Below, piece by piece: positions 25,243 through 33,822 of a stretch of 64,000 nucleotides of DNA. The notes below the pieces were generated by a model. The model saw only the letters and a list, made by a program, of their open reading frames with translations. It was not told where the DNA came from and ran no database searches. Location: the NCBI GenBank assembly GCA_900542495.1, contig UQNW01000008.1, forward strand, positions 1 through 64,000. Reading direction: 5' to 3'. The position numbers and the translations under genes are program-made. The stretch comes from an uncultured Roseburia sp. GTDB lineage: Bacteria; Bacillota; Clostridia; Lachnospirales; Lachnospiraceae. Position 1 is the first letter of the stretch; the number at the start of each line of letters is the position of its first letter.

Positions 25243-26000
25243 TAGAAGTAAAAAATGTCAAGAAAAAATTTGGCGAAAACGTCGTGTTAGACGGTATCGA
25301 CCTTACAATCAATAAAGGAGATGTCATTGCGATCATCGGACCTTCCGGTACAGGAAAATCAACTTTATTAAGATGTATCGACCGCCTGGAAAAGCCGGAA
25401 GAAGGAGAACTCATCATTGATGACCTGAAAGTAAATCTGGCGCAGGCAAGTAAAAAAGAACTGATCGACATCCGCAAGAGAACCGCAATGGTTTTTCAGA
25501 ACTGGAATCTTTTTTCCAAGAAAACAGCATTGGAAAATGTAATGGAAGGCTTAACTGTTGTCAAAAAAATGGATAAGGCGACTGCAAAAAAAATCGCCGA
25601 AGAACAGTTACAGAATGTAGGACTTTTAGACTGGTCCAACCACTATCCAAGACATTTATCCGGCGGACAGCAGCAGCGAGTTGCAATTGCCAGAGCGCTT
25701 GCAATGGAGCCACAGTTACTTTTATTAGATGAACCGACTTCCGCACTTGATCCGGAGTTGGTTGGAGAAGTATTAGATACGATCAAAAAAGCCGCAAACG
25801 AGGGCTATACAATGCTTCTTGTTTCCCACGAAATGAATTTTGTACGAAATGTAGCAACAAAAGTTATTTTCATGGAAAATGGAAAAATTTTAGAACAGGG
25901 AACTCCAAAAGAGTTATTCTACGCACCAAAAAGTGAACGTGTACGTGAATTTATTTCCAGACTGGAACGAATTGAAGGTCCGGATGACTATACAATTTAA
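25239..26000 (+). CDS. Amino-acid ABC transporter ATP-binding protein
   Basis: A 253-residue ATPase with Walker A GPSGTGKST, signature LSGGQQQR, Walker B LLLLDEPTSALDPEL and switch His in LLVSHEM. This is the polar-amino-acid uptake subgroup (TcyC/GlnQ). It overlaps the permease by 4 bp and completes the transporter. Confidence 0.92.
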   Translation: MIEVKNVKKKFGENVVLDGIDLTINKGDVIAIIGPSGTGKSTLLRCIDRLEKPEEGELIIDDLKVNLAQASKKELIDIRKRTAMVFQNWNLFSKKTALENVMEGLTVVKKMDKATAKKIAEEQLQNVGLLDWSNHYPRHLSGGQQQRVAIARALAMEPQLLLLDEPTSALDPELVGEVLDTIKKAANEGYTMLLVSHEMNFVRNVATKVIFMENGKILEQGTPKELFYAPKSERVREFISRLERIEGPDDYTI

Positions 26001-26036
26001 AGATAATATGCAGGTTACGAGAAAGGCAAGGTTGTT

Positions 26037-27218
26037 ATGGAAAGAAAATATGACAGTGTAAAACAGTTAATGGAAGAGACCTCTTTATCAGAGTTACGAA
26101 GATTAGAAGAAAAAACAGGGAAAAAGATCACAATCGTGGTGAGTGATTCAGATGAACCATTCTTATCAAGAGAGATCGTACATGAGGAAAATCCGATTGA
26201 AAAAGCAGCCAGAGAGCGCGGTGTAAAACCAAGACCTTCTGAGACAAATTCAGAGATCGACGACAGAGGTGCATTTATTCGCCAGCCAAACAGCTTCCGG
26301 ACACCTTTCGGAGACGGAGAGGGCGAGTTAAAGGCAGCAGCCGGAAAATACAGACTTTTCTGGGCAAAAGGATGCCACTGGTCAAACCGTGCTTCAATCG
26401 TCAGAGAACTCTTAGGACTTGATAAAGCGATCAGTGTGAATATTGTAGAACCAACAGGTTTACATAATAAATATGGCTGGGGATTTCCGAAAGAGGAAAA
26501 CGGAGAAGATCCAGTGACCGGATTTAAATTTTTAAGTGAAGCATATTTCAATGCAGATCCGGAATACAGTGGACGTGCAACAGTTCCGTCTCTTGTAGAT
26601 ATTGAGACAAAGAAGATTGTGAATAACGATTATCACAGACTGACCAACTATTTTGAGGTTCAGTTCCGTCCATTTCAGGACAAAGATGCACCGGATCTTT
26701 ATCCGGTGGAACTCCGCAGGGAGATTGATGTGCTTAACGACTGGCTGTTCCCGAATATCAACAATGCGCATTACCGCATGGCATTCTGCCAGTCTTTAGA
26801 GGCATACAAAGAAGCTTTTGACGATTTCACAAGTGCAATGGAAAAACTGGATAACAGACTGGAAAACAACCGTTTCTTATTTGGAGATTATGTAACCGAT
26901 TCCGATGTCCGTTTCTTTGTGACACTTGCGAGGTGGGATTCCCACTATTACAGAAATTTAGGACCACAGAGAAGAAGAATCTCAGATTACAAGAATGTAT
27001 GGGCGTATGCAAGAGATCTTTATGAGATCCCGGCATTCCGTAACAATACTTATTTCCGTGATTTCTCAAGAGAAGCGAAAAAAGGATTATTCAGTTCCTT
27101 CCCGGCGAGATTCAATGATGTGATCCCTTATGAAAAAATCTGGTCTGCACCTCAGAACCGGAAGGTATTGAGCAGAACACCGGAGGAAAAATTCTTAAGA
27201 CACAAGGAGGGAGAATAA
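26037..27218 (+). CDS. Glutathionyl-hydroquinone reductase-like protein (GST fold)
   Basis: A 393-residue protein of the YqjG/ECM4-type Xi-class GST family. The thioredoxin-like domain has the active-site Cys in AKGCHWSNRASIVRELLGLD (near residue 112) and the cis-Pro strand GRATVPSLVDI. The C-terminal helical domain contains FLFGDYVTDSDVRFFVTLAR and YARDLYEIPAF, both family signatures. Known members reduce glutathionyl-hydroquinones; here the thiol partner is unclear because many Clostridia lack glutathione. Its place directly after a cystine-type transporter suggests handling of thiol conjugates or disulfides. Confidence 0.8.
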   Translation: MERKYDSVKQLMEETSLSELRRLEEKTGKKITIVVSDSDEPFLSREIVHEENPIEKAARERGVKPRPSETNSEIDDRGAFIRQPNSFRTPFGDGEGELKAAAGKYRLFWAKGCHWSNRASIVRELLGLDKAISVNIVEPTGLHNKYGWGFPKEENGEDPVTGFKFLSEAYFNADPEYSGRATVPSLVDIETKKIVNNDYHRLTNYFEVQFRPFQDKDAPDLYPVELRREIDVLNDWLFPNINNAHYRMAFCQSLEAYKEAFDDFTSAMEKLDNRLENNRFLFGDYVTDSDVRFFVTLARWDSHYYRNLGPQRRRISDYKNVWAYARDLYEIPAFRNNTYFRDFSREAKKGLFSSFPARFNDVIPYEKIWSAPQNRKVLSRTPEEKFLRHKEGE

Positions 27219-27619
27219 TGTCATACTTGGTACCGTTTCAGAGCGTTGCTTTATTTGAAAATACATTTCGTCATCAGATCAACAAGAAAACAGGAAAAAT
27301 TGATGAGAGAAAATTTGTTTTTGATAAACATTTTGGGGACGGAAAAGATGATCTTCCAGTCGTTCCTGACCACTACAGACTAATCTGGATGCCGGGATGC
27401 CCTCATTCTAATAAAGCAGTTATCACACTCAGACTGTTAGGTCTGGATAAAAGGGAGATCCTGATTTTGTGGGAAGGTCGACTGTACCGGCAATTTCCTG
27501 AAATTGCAAACTCAATTCAGATTCAGGAGGAAAAAGAAAAGGCGTATGAGGAATTAGATGATGCAAGAAATCCGTATCATCTGATTTTCAGAGGACCGGA
27601 GGAAGCATCATGGAAATAA
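27218..27619 (+). pseudogene. Second glutathionyl-hydroquinone reductase-like gene, middle deleted in frame
   Basis: The 133-codon frame begins like a full-length GHR: WMPGCPHSNKAVITLRLLGL holds the active-site Cys. It ends like one too (NPYHLIFRGPEEASWK), while family members are 320-400 residues long. The ~230 residues with the cis-Pro strand and helical domain are absent; the join lies around residues 85-110 (27470-27550). The frame is kept, so a small protein could be made but would lack most of the fold. Its ATG overlaps the stop of the first GHR gene. Confidence 0.65.
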
Positions 27620-28050
27620 AAAGAATTGAAAAAAACAATATTGCCGGACAGGCAGCAGCTTTTTATGTGAGAATCCAGGCAATGAATGTGGAAGAATTTG
27701 GAATCCCGGTTCAGTTTGAGATTGACGAAAAAGAGCCTATTGAGTATATCGTAGCATTTGATGATGTGCATCCGATCGCAACCTGCCGTGTGCATGTGAC
27801 AGAGGAAGGTTATGCGAAGATCGAGCGAGTTGTCACCCTGAAAAAATACCGTGGAACCGGTGTCGGAAGGGCAATTATCACGGAAGCCGAAAACTGGATC
27901 AAAGAAAAAGGTATTTCCAAAATCGTGATCACAAGCAGGGATGAGGCAGTTGGATTTTACGAAAGGCTTGGATATACGGCAGATTATGATAAAATTAAAA
28001 ATGAGGATGACGCTATTTTTAAGTGTGTATACACGGAGAAAATCCTGTAA
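27610..28050 (+). CDS. GNAT-family N-acetyltransferase
   Basis: A 146-residue GNAT. The acetyl-CoA loop is KKYRGTGVGRAIITEAENWI and the C-terminal motif is DEAVGFYERLGYTA. GGAGGAAG within the end of the previous gene is the ribosome site, so it is translationally coupled to the uptake operon. Acetylation of a thiol or amino-acid conjugate would fit a sulfur operon, but the substrate is unknown. Confidence 0.85.
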   Translation: MEIKRIEKNNIAGQAAAFYVRIQAMNVEEFGIPVQFEIDEKEPIEYIVAFDDVHPIATCRVHVTEEGYAKIERVVTLKKYRGTGVGRAIITEAENWIKEKGISKIVITSRDEAVGFYERLGYTADYDKIKNEDDAIFKCVYTEKIL

Positions 28051-28070
28051 CGCTTGTAGCGTATAATAAA

Positions 28071-28111
28071 TAATTGCGAAACTCATAACATGAATCTGAG
28101 TTTCGCAATTA
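28071..28111. repeat. Dispersed palindrome, copy A
   Basis: TAATTGCGAAACTCA (28071-28085), loop TAACATGAATC, TGAGTTTCGCAATTA (28097-28111): perfect 15-bp arms. Related copies lie at 39341-39381 (inverted orientation) and 56805-56846, and the outer arms of the element at 44841-45058 match it. It ends the GNAT transcript, but without a T-run it is not a typical terminator. Confidence 0.8.
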
Positions 28112-28144
28112 TCTTGTATCATATAATAGAAAGAGGTGCCCATT

Positions 28145-29254
28145 ATGGTATGGAAACAGAACATCATAGAAGATTTTGAACAACTGGTATCGTTTGATTC
28201 CATTAGTTTTTACGAGCGGAAAACTGCGGACTGGCTCATTGAGCGGCTGCAGAAAATGGGATTTTCAGTAGAAGAAGATGACGCAGGTTCGTATTACGGT
28301 GGTGATACCGGAAATCTGTATGCCGTATTAGACGGAACATTGCCAGGAGAACCGGTTATTTTCTGCGCACATATGGATGTCGTAGAACCGGGGAGCGGAA
28401 AAAAATCCATAGTGGAAGAAGACGGAACAATCCATTCAGCAGGAGATACAGTGCTCGGTGCAGATGACATCAGTGGTATTCTGGAAATCCTCTATGGTGT
28501 ACAACTGGTACTTGAAAGTGGAAAACCTCATAAAAAAATTGAACTTCTGTTTACAATTGGCGAGGAATTATATGTGAAAGGTTCGGACGTCTTTGATTAT
28601 TCGAAGATTGAGGCAAAACAGGCATATGTATTAGATCTTTCCGGGGCAGTTGGTGCCGCTGCGCGACGTGCGCCGTCGATCATTTCCATAAAAGCGGAAG
28701 TAAAGGGAAAAGCAGCGCACGCCGGATTTGAGCCGGAGCGTGGAATCCATGCGATCGCAGTGGCGGCAAAAGCAGTGACACGTCTGTCCATGGGACATGT
28801 GGATGAGGACACAACGTTTAATATTGGAACGATAAACGGTGGAACTGCCACAAATATTGTGCCGAATAGCTGTGTGGTGACAGGTGAAATCCGAAGCTAT
28901 GACCACAACAAAGCTTTAGAACATGTAAAAAATACGGAAAAAATTTTTGCAGAGGAAGCAGACAAAGCAGAAGCCACTGCAGAGGTAACACATCAGGTAC
29001 ATCTTGTGGCATATGAGACGCCAGTAGAAAGCAGGACAGTAAAAGATTTTCTGAAAGCATGCGAAAAGACCGGATTTCCGGGAACATTGACGGAAACTTT
29101 CGGTGGAAGTGACAATAACAGCTTTGCAAAACATGGAATCGAAGGACTTGTGTTATCCTGTGGAATGTATCGGGCACATTCCACAAATGAATATACGAAA
29201 ATAAAGGATTTATATGACGGAGCGGAACTGATCCGTACTCTGATTGAATTATAA
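28145..29254 (+). CDS. M20-family metallopeptidase (PepT-like tripeptidase/dipeptidase)
   Basis: A 369-residue M20 peptidase. Metal ligands: His in FCAHMDVVEPG, Asp in LGADDISGI, the general-base/ligand Glu pair in FTIGEELYVKG, and the dimerisation domain with KAAHAGFEPERGIHA. It cleaves small peptides in the cytoplasm with two Zn ions. AGAGG 8 nt before ATG 28145 decides this start over GTG 28136. It could release Cys or other residues from imported peptides, but the palindrome before it suggests a separate unit. Confidence 0.87.
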   Translation: MVWKQNIIEDFEQLVSFDSISFYERKTADWLIERLQKMGFSVEEDDAGSYYGGDTGNLYAVLDGTLPGEPVIFCAHMDVVEPGSGKKSIVEEDGTIHSAGDTVLGADDISGILEILYGVQLVLESGKPHKKIELLFTIGEELYVKGSDVFDYSKIEAKQAYVLDLSGAVGAAARRAPSIISIKAEVKGKAAHAGFEPERGIHAIAVAAKAVTRLSMGHVDEDTTFNIGTINGGTATNIVPNSCVVTGEIRSYDHNKALEHVKNTEKIFAEEADKAEATAEVTHQVHLVAYETPVESRTVKDFLKACEKTGFPGTLTETFGGSDNNSFAKHGIEGLVLSCGMYRAHSTNEYTKIKDLYDGAELIRTLIEL

Positions 29255-29261
29255 AGTGGCA

Positions 29262-29840
29262 GAGAATAACTATTTTTTACTGCATACAAAGCTTTATCCG
29301 CTTTGGAAACCAGAATATCCTTTCTGCTGTCGGCATCTGTCCGGCAGATGGCATAGCCCTGGGACAGTGTGACGGTAAGCCTGCTGTCTGGCAATGGCAT
29401 ACTCTAAGTGGGCAGCAAGATTTTCTTCTAAAAGAAAGCGGTTTCCAAGTCCGGTCAGTGCATCAATCTTAGACTGGTGTTCTGCAGCCCGGCGTTCGGT
29501 GTACCAGTACAGGTGACACTTTATAATTAGTAGGGAAATACCGATGGAGTCTGTCATATCTTCCTCGGTGAGCAGGGATTCGCAGCGTTCTAAGAACTCT
29601 CCGCCAAGCTCAAAATTCATCTGGTGGTTGCTTGAGATCATCAGATTCAGGCTGTTTACAAGACACCAGCCGTGATATCGCGGATCTGCCTTGCAGACTT
29701 CCTTTGAAAGCGCATTCTCAGCCTTTAAAAAGTATTCGATAGCCGTTTTGTGGTCATTTGCTTCCTGATAACGGCTTCCAAGATTGATATAAAATAAAGG
29801 AAAAAATGCGTCAACCTTGGATTTTCAGTTATTTCGTATA
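29262..29840 (-). pseudogene. Remnant of a TPR-GGDEF (diguanylate cyclase) gene
   Basis: On the minus strand, TPR-like helices (FYINLGSRYQEANDHKTAIE...) lead into KIDALTGLGNRFLLEENLAAH, the start of a GGDEF domain, around 29460-29420. Close to 29400 the frame shifts and jumps to LTVTLSQGYAICRTDADSRK then KADKALYAVKNS, the end of a GGDEF domain. The ~100 residues that contain GGDEF itself are missing, and both gene ends are absent. No cyclase activity is possible. Confidence 0.65.
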
Positions 29841-29936
29841 TAGATATCTCATGCATCTTATGGTATCATGTAGTAATAAACGAGAAGAAAAATTCTCATA
29901 TAAGCATCACAGGAGATGCAGGTGGAGGTAGCACTT

Positions 29937-31067
29937 ATGGAAAAGAAAAAAGAGAAGAATTACAGGCTCAGTCTGGTGATTTCAATTCTGATTGCAGCAT
30001 GTCTGTTCGTGGCAGATCTGTATATAATGATTAATATGCCACAGAATGTTCTGGCACTTGCAGCAGTGAACGTTCTGTTTTTAGCTGCGATATATTATGT
30101 GATAGATGCTGTGACAAGGCAGATAAGCGCAGTCACAGAACGCAAGGAAGAACAATACGACAGTATTTTTAAATCAGAAAAAGCTTCCTATCTTCTGCTG
30201 AGGAAAACATTTGATGATCTGTATGAACTCATTGAAAAAGGAAACCAGTCCCGGAAAACAAATGTGGAGGATATTATTCACGCACAGAAAGCAGTAGCAA
30301 AGGTTTCCATTGGAAGAAATAAAGAGAATACAGATGCACTGATGAATTCCAATGACCGCATCATGGAAAAGATTTCGATGTTAGAGGCTGTTTTATCAGA
30401 CAATGTGCAGCCACAGCCAGTGGAGACACCGCAGAAAGACAATGCATATTCGCAGGATATTTTAGAAAATCAGAATAAAATTTTAAATCAGTTAGAGACA
30501 GTACAGAGTTTGTTAAACAGTATCGGAGCAGACGCGAAGAAAGCGGCGCAGTCGGCAGAGCAGAACTTCTTTACAGAGGAGCGGATTCTTGCAGAAGAAA
30601 GCAGGATTGAGACAGAAAAACCGGAAGTGAGAGAAGTTGCAGTCGAAGAAATTCCGCCTGTTGAGGAGAAAATTCCAGTAGTCGAAGATGCGCCAATCGA
30701 AGAAGCAGCTCCGGTAGTAGAAGAGACACCAATCGAAGAAGCAGCTCCGGTAGTAGAAGAGACACCAATCGAAGAAGCAGCTCCGATAGTAGAAGAGACA
30801 CCAATCGAAGAAGAAACTCCAGTGATCGAGGAAACACCGATCGGCGAAGAACTTCCAGTTGGGGATGATGCAGCAGAACTTGGATTATCCGATTTTGACG
30901 ATATGATGGTCGATACGTTAAGTGGTTCGGATGATGATGTTCCGGTTGAGAAGATTCCACCGGAGGATGAAACCGTAGTAGAGGACAAGCCATCAATGCC
31001 AGATCTGTCAGATCCAAATAAAGTTATGACACCGGATGAAATTGCAGCTTTGATTGCGAATCTGTAA
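29937..31067 (+). CDS. Membrane protein with acidic tandem repeats and a FliM-like EIAALI tail
   Basis: A 376-residue protein. Two adjacent hydrophobic helices (LSLVISILIAACLFVADLYIM and LALAAVNVLFLAAIYYVI, residues ~10-55) form a hairpin anchor. A helical, probably coiled-coil section follows to ~215, then Glu/Pro-rich repeats PIEEAAPVVEET (four 12-residue units), an acidic stretch (SDFDDMMVDTLSGSDDDV) and the tail DPNKVMTPDEIAALIANL. That last motif resembles the EIDALL motif of FliM-type proteins. I do not recognise the family. GGAGG lies 9 nt before ATG 29937. A role as a membrane scaffold is only a guess. Confidence 0.65.
   Translation: MEKKKEKNYRLSLVISILIAACLFVADLYIMINMPQNVLALAAVNVLFLAAIYYVIDAVTRQISAVTERKEEQYDSIFKSEKASYLLLRKTFDDLYELIEKGNQSRKTNVEDIIHAQKAVAKVSIGRNKENTDALMNSNDRIMEKISMLEAVLSDNVQPQPVETPQKDNAYSQDILENQNKILNQLETVQSLLNSIGADAKKAAQSAEQNFFTEERILAEESRIETEKPEVREVAVEEIPPVEEKIPVVEDAPIEEAAPVVEETPIEEAAPVVEETPIEEAAPIVEETPIEEETPVIEETPIGEELPVGDDAAELGLSDFDDMMVDTLSGSDDDVPVEKIPPEDETVVEDKPSMPDLSDPNKVMTPDEIAALIANL
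30693..30836 (+). repeat. Four 36-bp tandem repeats in coding sequence
   Basis: Units start at 30693, 30729, 30765 and 30801; the first two are identical, the third differs at one base and the fourth is degenerate. Each encodes PIEEAAPVVEET or a variant. Near-identity of the first three indicates recent expansion, so the copy number probably varies between strains. Confidence 0.9.
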
Positions 31068-31140
31068 TAAAAGGACTAGCACTTGATACCAGTCCACAAT
31101 CATTAGATTTTGGAATCGGTATCAGGCGCCAGTCCTTTTT
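31068..31140. terminator. Bidirectional terminator between the repeat protein and pepT
   Basis: AAAAGGACT...TTGATACC and GGTATCA...AGTCCTTTTTT form a long stem with an internal bulge. T-runs are found on the plus strand (from 31134) and A-runs on the other side, so it can end both converging transcripts. Confidence 0.75.
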
Positions 31141-31174
31141 TGAATCATATTAGCGGGTAAAAACTATGATAAAA

Positions 31175-32392
31175 TTATTCAGCCGTAATCTTTACGATTT
31201 CCTTGATAACAGAAACTGCAGTATTCATGCCTTCTACGCTGATATGCTCGAATGGACCATGAAAACCGTATCCTCCGGTACCAAGGTTAGGACACGGAAG
31301 CCCCATGAAGCTTAATCTTGCGCCGTCTGTGCCACCGCGTACCGGGCGTGAGATCGGCTCTAAACCGGCATTTTTAATGGCTTTTCTCGCAATATCAACA
31401 ACAAATTCATTTTTTTCGATCACTTCCAACATATTGCTGTAAGAATGAGTAATGTTCAGCTTAACCGTGTCAGCGTGATATTTTTCGTTTATTTTCTTTT
31501 CGATTCCGCGTAAAACATCGAGACGTTTTTCAAAAGAAGCTTTGTCATGGTCGCGGATAATGTAGTCAATCTTCGCATGGGCGATGTCTCCGCTAAAATC
31601 AGTAAGATGATAAAATCCTTCACGTCCTTCCGTGTGGGCAGGAGTCTCATTTTCAGGGAGAAGAGATGCAATCTCACAGCCGACAAGGGCAGCGTTGATC
31701 ATAATATCTTTTGCCTCTCCAGGGTGGACATTGACACCGTCAATCTCAAATGAAGCGCTTGCAGCATTGAAATTCTCGTAGGCGACTTCCCCCTCGTAAT
31801 CGCCGTCAACCGTATAGGCAAATTTTGCTTTAAAATAGTCGAGATCGAATAGATCAGCACCGCATCCGACTTCTTCATCCGGCGTAAATCCGATCCAGAT
31901 GTCGCCATGAGGAATATTCTCGGAAATGATCTGTTCCACTGCGGTCATGATCTCGGCAACTCCGGCTTTGTCATCAGCGCCAAGAAGTGTTGTGCCGTCT
32001 GTGGTGATCAGTGTGCGTCCTTTTAATGTTTCAAGTGTCGGAAAACCGGATACTTTCAGATAAGCACCTGATCCTTTTAAAAGAACATCTCTGCCGTCAT
32101 AGTCAGAAATGATCTGTGGTTTGACATTTTCTCCGGAAAAATCAGGAGCAGTATCCATATGGGAAATAAAGCCTACTGCAGCTTTCTCCTCGTAACCTTT
32201 TGTGGCAGGGAGCAGACCGTAGACATAGCAGTGGTCGGTCAGTGTAACTTTTTCAAGACCAAGTACCCGTAATTCCCGCTCTAAAACTTTTCCCAACGCA
32301 AATTGTCGGTCAGTCGACGGAATCTGTCTGCATTCCTCATCGGAAGTCGTCCAGTAAGATACATATTTTAATAATCGTTCTTCAACACGCAT
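31175..32392 (-). CDS. pepT: Peptidase T (tripeptide aminopeptidase)
   Basis: A 405-residue M20B enzyme that removes the N-terminal residue from tripeptides. Motifs: FISHMDTAPDFSG (zinc His and catalytic Asp), LLGADDKAGVAEI (bridging Asp), FTPDEEVGCGAD (catalytic Glu and ligand Glu), NVHPGEAKD and RGGTDGARLSFMGLPCPNLG with the C-terminal GYGFHGPFEH. The start at 32392 (MRVEERLL) is set by AAGGAGG just upstream; the frame is open further out but has no ribosome site. Confidence 0.94.
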   Translation of the reverse strand: MRVEERLLKYVSYWTTSDEECRQIPSTDRQFALGKVLERELRVLGLEKVTLTDHCYVYGLLPATKGYEEKAAVGFISHMDTAPDFSGENVKPQIISDYDGRDVLLKGSGAYLKVSGFPTLETLKGRTLITTDGTTLLGADDKAGVAEIMTAVEQIISENIPHGDIWIGFTPDEEVGCGADLFDLDYFKAKFAYTVDGDYEGEVAYENFNAASASFEIDGVNVHPGEAKDIMINAALVGCEIASLLPENETPAHTEGREGFYHLTDFSGDIAHAKIDYIIRDHDKASFEKRLDVLRGIEKKINEKYHADTVKLNITHSYSNMLEVIEKNEFVVDIARKAIKNAGLEPISRPVRGGTDGARLSFMGLPCPNLGTGGYGFHGPFEHISVEGMNTAVSVIKEIVKITAE

Positions 32393-32626
32393 GTGAATCC
32401 TCCTTATAAAAATGTGCCATAGTAATATGCCACGCATTTGCGATATAAATAAGTTTGTTGTATACAATTGTGCACCGCATTTATAAAATACCATAAAATA
32501 CATAAATATGAAATATTGGGATGAAAAATTAAAAACAATTTCTTGTCAAAAATAAAAGATTTTATAAAAAAATAGTTGCATTTCTTAAAATTATATTATA
32601 TAATAACATTCGTCGCTGAAAGACAT

Positions 32627-32699
32627 GCGCCACTAGCTCAGCTGGCAGAGCACCTGACTCTTAATCAGGGTGTCCAGGGTTCGAACCCCTGGTGGCGCA
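32627..32699 (+). tRNA. tRNA-Lys (anticodon CTT)
   Basis: A 73-nt cloverleaf. The acceptor stem GCGCCAC pairs with GTGGCGC, with discriminator A. The D arm is AGCTCAGCTGGCAGAGC, the anticodon stem is CTGA/TCAG with loop CTCTTAA (anticodon CTT, Lys AAG codons), and the T arm is CCAGGGTTCGAACCCCTGG. CCA is not encoded. Terminators follow at once. Confidence 0.95.
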
Positions 32700-32706
32700 T
32701 TACGAA

Positions 32707-32750
32707 GTATCGGTTTTATAGCAGAGGCTATGGGGTCGGTGCTTTTTTTT
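32707..32750 (+). terminator. tRNA-Lys terminator
   Basis: GTATCGGTTTTATAGC (32707-32722) pairs over 16 positions with GCTATGGGGTCGGTGC (32727-32742), using several G-U pairs, with an AGAG loop and eight T. Confidence 0.8.
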
Positions 32751-32754
32751 ATGT

Positions 32755-32792
32755 CGCAAACCCTTGATTTTACTTGGGTTGCGGCTTTTTTT
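32755..32792 (+). terminator. Second hairpin terminator downstream of tRNA-Lys
   Basis: CGCAAACCC (32755-32763) and GGGTTGCG (32776-32783), with one bulge, are followed by GCTTTTTTT. It probably serves as a back-up to the first one. Confidence 0.7.
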
Positions 32793-32875
32793 GTATTTGA
32801 ATCCAGTTTAAAATCTTGAAGAAAAGCACAAATTCGAAGAATAGAATTTTGAAGAAAAGAACAAAATAAGGAAAA

Positions 32876-33607
32876 GTATATGACCAGTTGTCAGCATGGA
32901 AAGAGAAGTATTCGGACAAATACGCGGTTTTGCTTGAAGGCGGAAACCGGAGTGACATTATATGAACATGAATCGTTAATTATATTTGATGAGGTTCAGC
33001 TTTTCCCACAAGCAAGGCAGGCAGTAGAAGCCTATGTGGAAGGAAAAAATTTTTCGGAAATTGATATGGTAAAAAGGCAGATCATATCATTGTATGAAGA
33101 TGATTTTAAAAAATTGATGCATCCGGAAGAATATCTGCATTATACCATGCCATTCCTGCCCAGTTATCAAAAGATTCAAGAAAATACCGGATCACATCAG
33201 CCATTGGAAAGAAAAATAATACAAGAGCTGAGGAATTATTGTATGAGTTGATTGACTCAAAAACAATTTTACCATGCTATAATTCGACAGATCCGAGGGT
33301 AAGCCTGGCAGATACGAAAGATTTTGACAGATATAAGTTGTATCTGGCGGATACTGGATTGTTTGTTACACTGATGTTTATAGATCGTCCGGTAACAGAA
33401 AATGATGTTTACGCAAAGCTGCTTTCAGATAAACTACCGGCGAATCTTGGATTTTTATATGAAAATCTGGTTGCACAGATGATAGCAGCATCAGGAAGAG
33501 AACTTTACTATCACACATGGGAAAAAATCGGCAGCGCACATTATTATGAAGTTGATTTCCTGATTTCAGAGGGAAGTAAAGTCAATGCTTTTGAAATGTA
33601 TAAATAA
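32876..33607 (+). pseudogene. DUF4143-type AAA ATPase with several internal deletions
   Basis: Pieces of one ATPase appear in order but in different frames: DQLSAWKEKYSDKYAVLLEG (N-terminus up to where the P-loop should be), LIIFDEVQLFPQARQAVEAY (Walker B, from about 32970), a middle part to 33250, and KLYLADTGLFVTLMFIDRP to EVDFLISEGSKVNAFEMYK (the DUF4143 end, to 33607). The P-loop and much of the AAA domain are missing. A short direct repeat TTGAAGAAAAGxACAAA (about 32816 and 32852) lies just before it. Confidence 0.65.
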
Positions 33608-33638
33608 TTCCAAGATTTCACAAAAAGTTCACAGAAAA

Positions 33639-33681
33639 TTAGCACTCACCTATTGACAGTGCTAACAAACAGGTGTATAAC
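33639..33681 (+). promoter_or_regulatory. CIRCE operator and promoter of hsp20
   Basis: TTAGCACTC-N9-CAGTGCTAA (33639-33665) matches the CIRCE/HrcA operator at 17 of 18 arm positions. The -35 TTGACA (33653-33658) lies inside it, and the -10 TATAAC (33676-33681) follows a 17-bp spacer. HrcA should repress this promoter until heat stress. Confidence 0.88.
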
Positions 33682-33822
33682 ATAGTCAGAACAAAGGAAG
33701 AGGGAACAAAAGAGAAAGAAAGATTCCCCGAGTTCCTTAATCTGTTAGTTCCAAAGAAACAAGGTTAATGAGCATATGAATATCCACAAAAAAGTGGACA
33801 GATAGAAAAGGAGAGATGACTT

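Noticed and set aside
28071..28111. Palindrome A as a simple intrinsic terminator
   Set aside because: It lacks a T-run, and sister copies sit between divergent genes and inside an operon.
30693..30836. Regular 36-bp repeats as a CRISPR array
   Set aside because: Units are directly adjacent with no spacers and stay in frame as PIEEAAPVVEET; this is a coding tandem repeat. No CRISPR array was found in the window.
30488..31017. Two long minus-strand frames rich in Ser/Thr/Gly or Leu
   Set aside because: They are the antisense of the Glu/Pro repeats of the plus-strand membrane protein and have no start signals.
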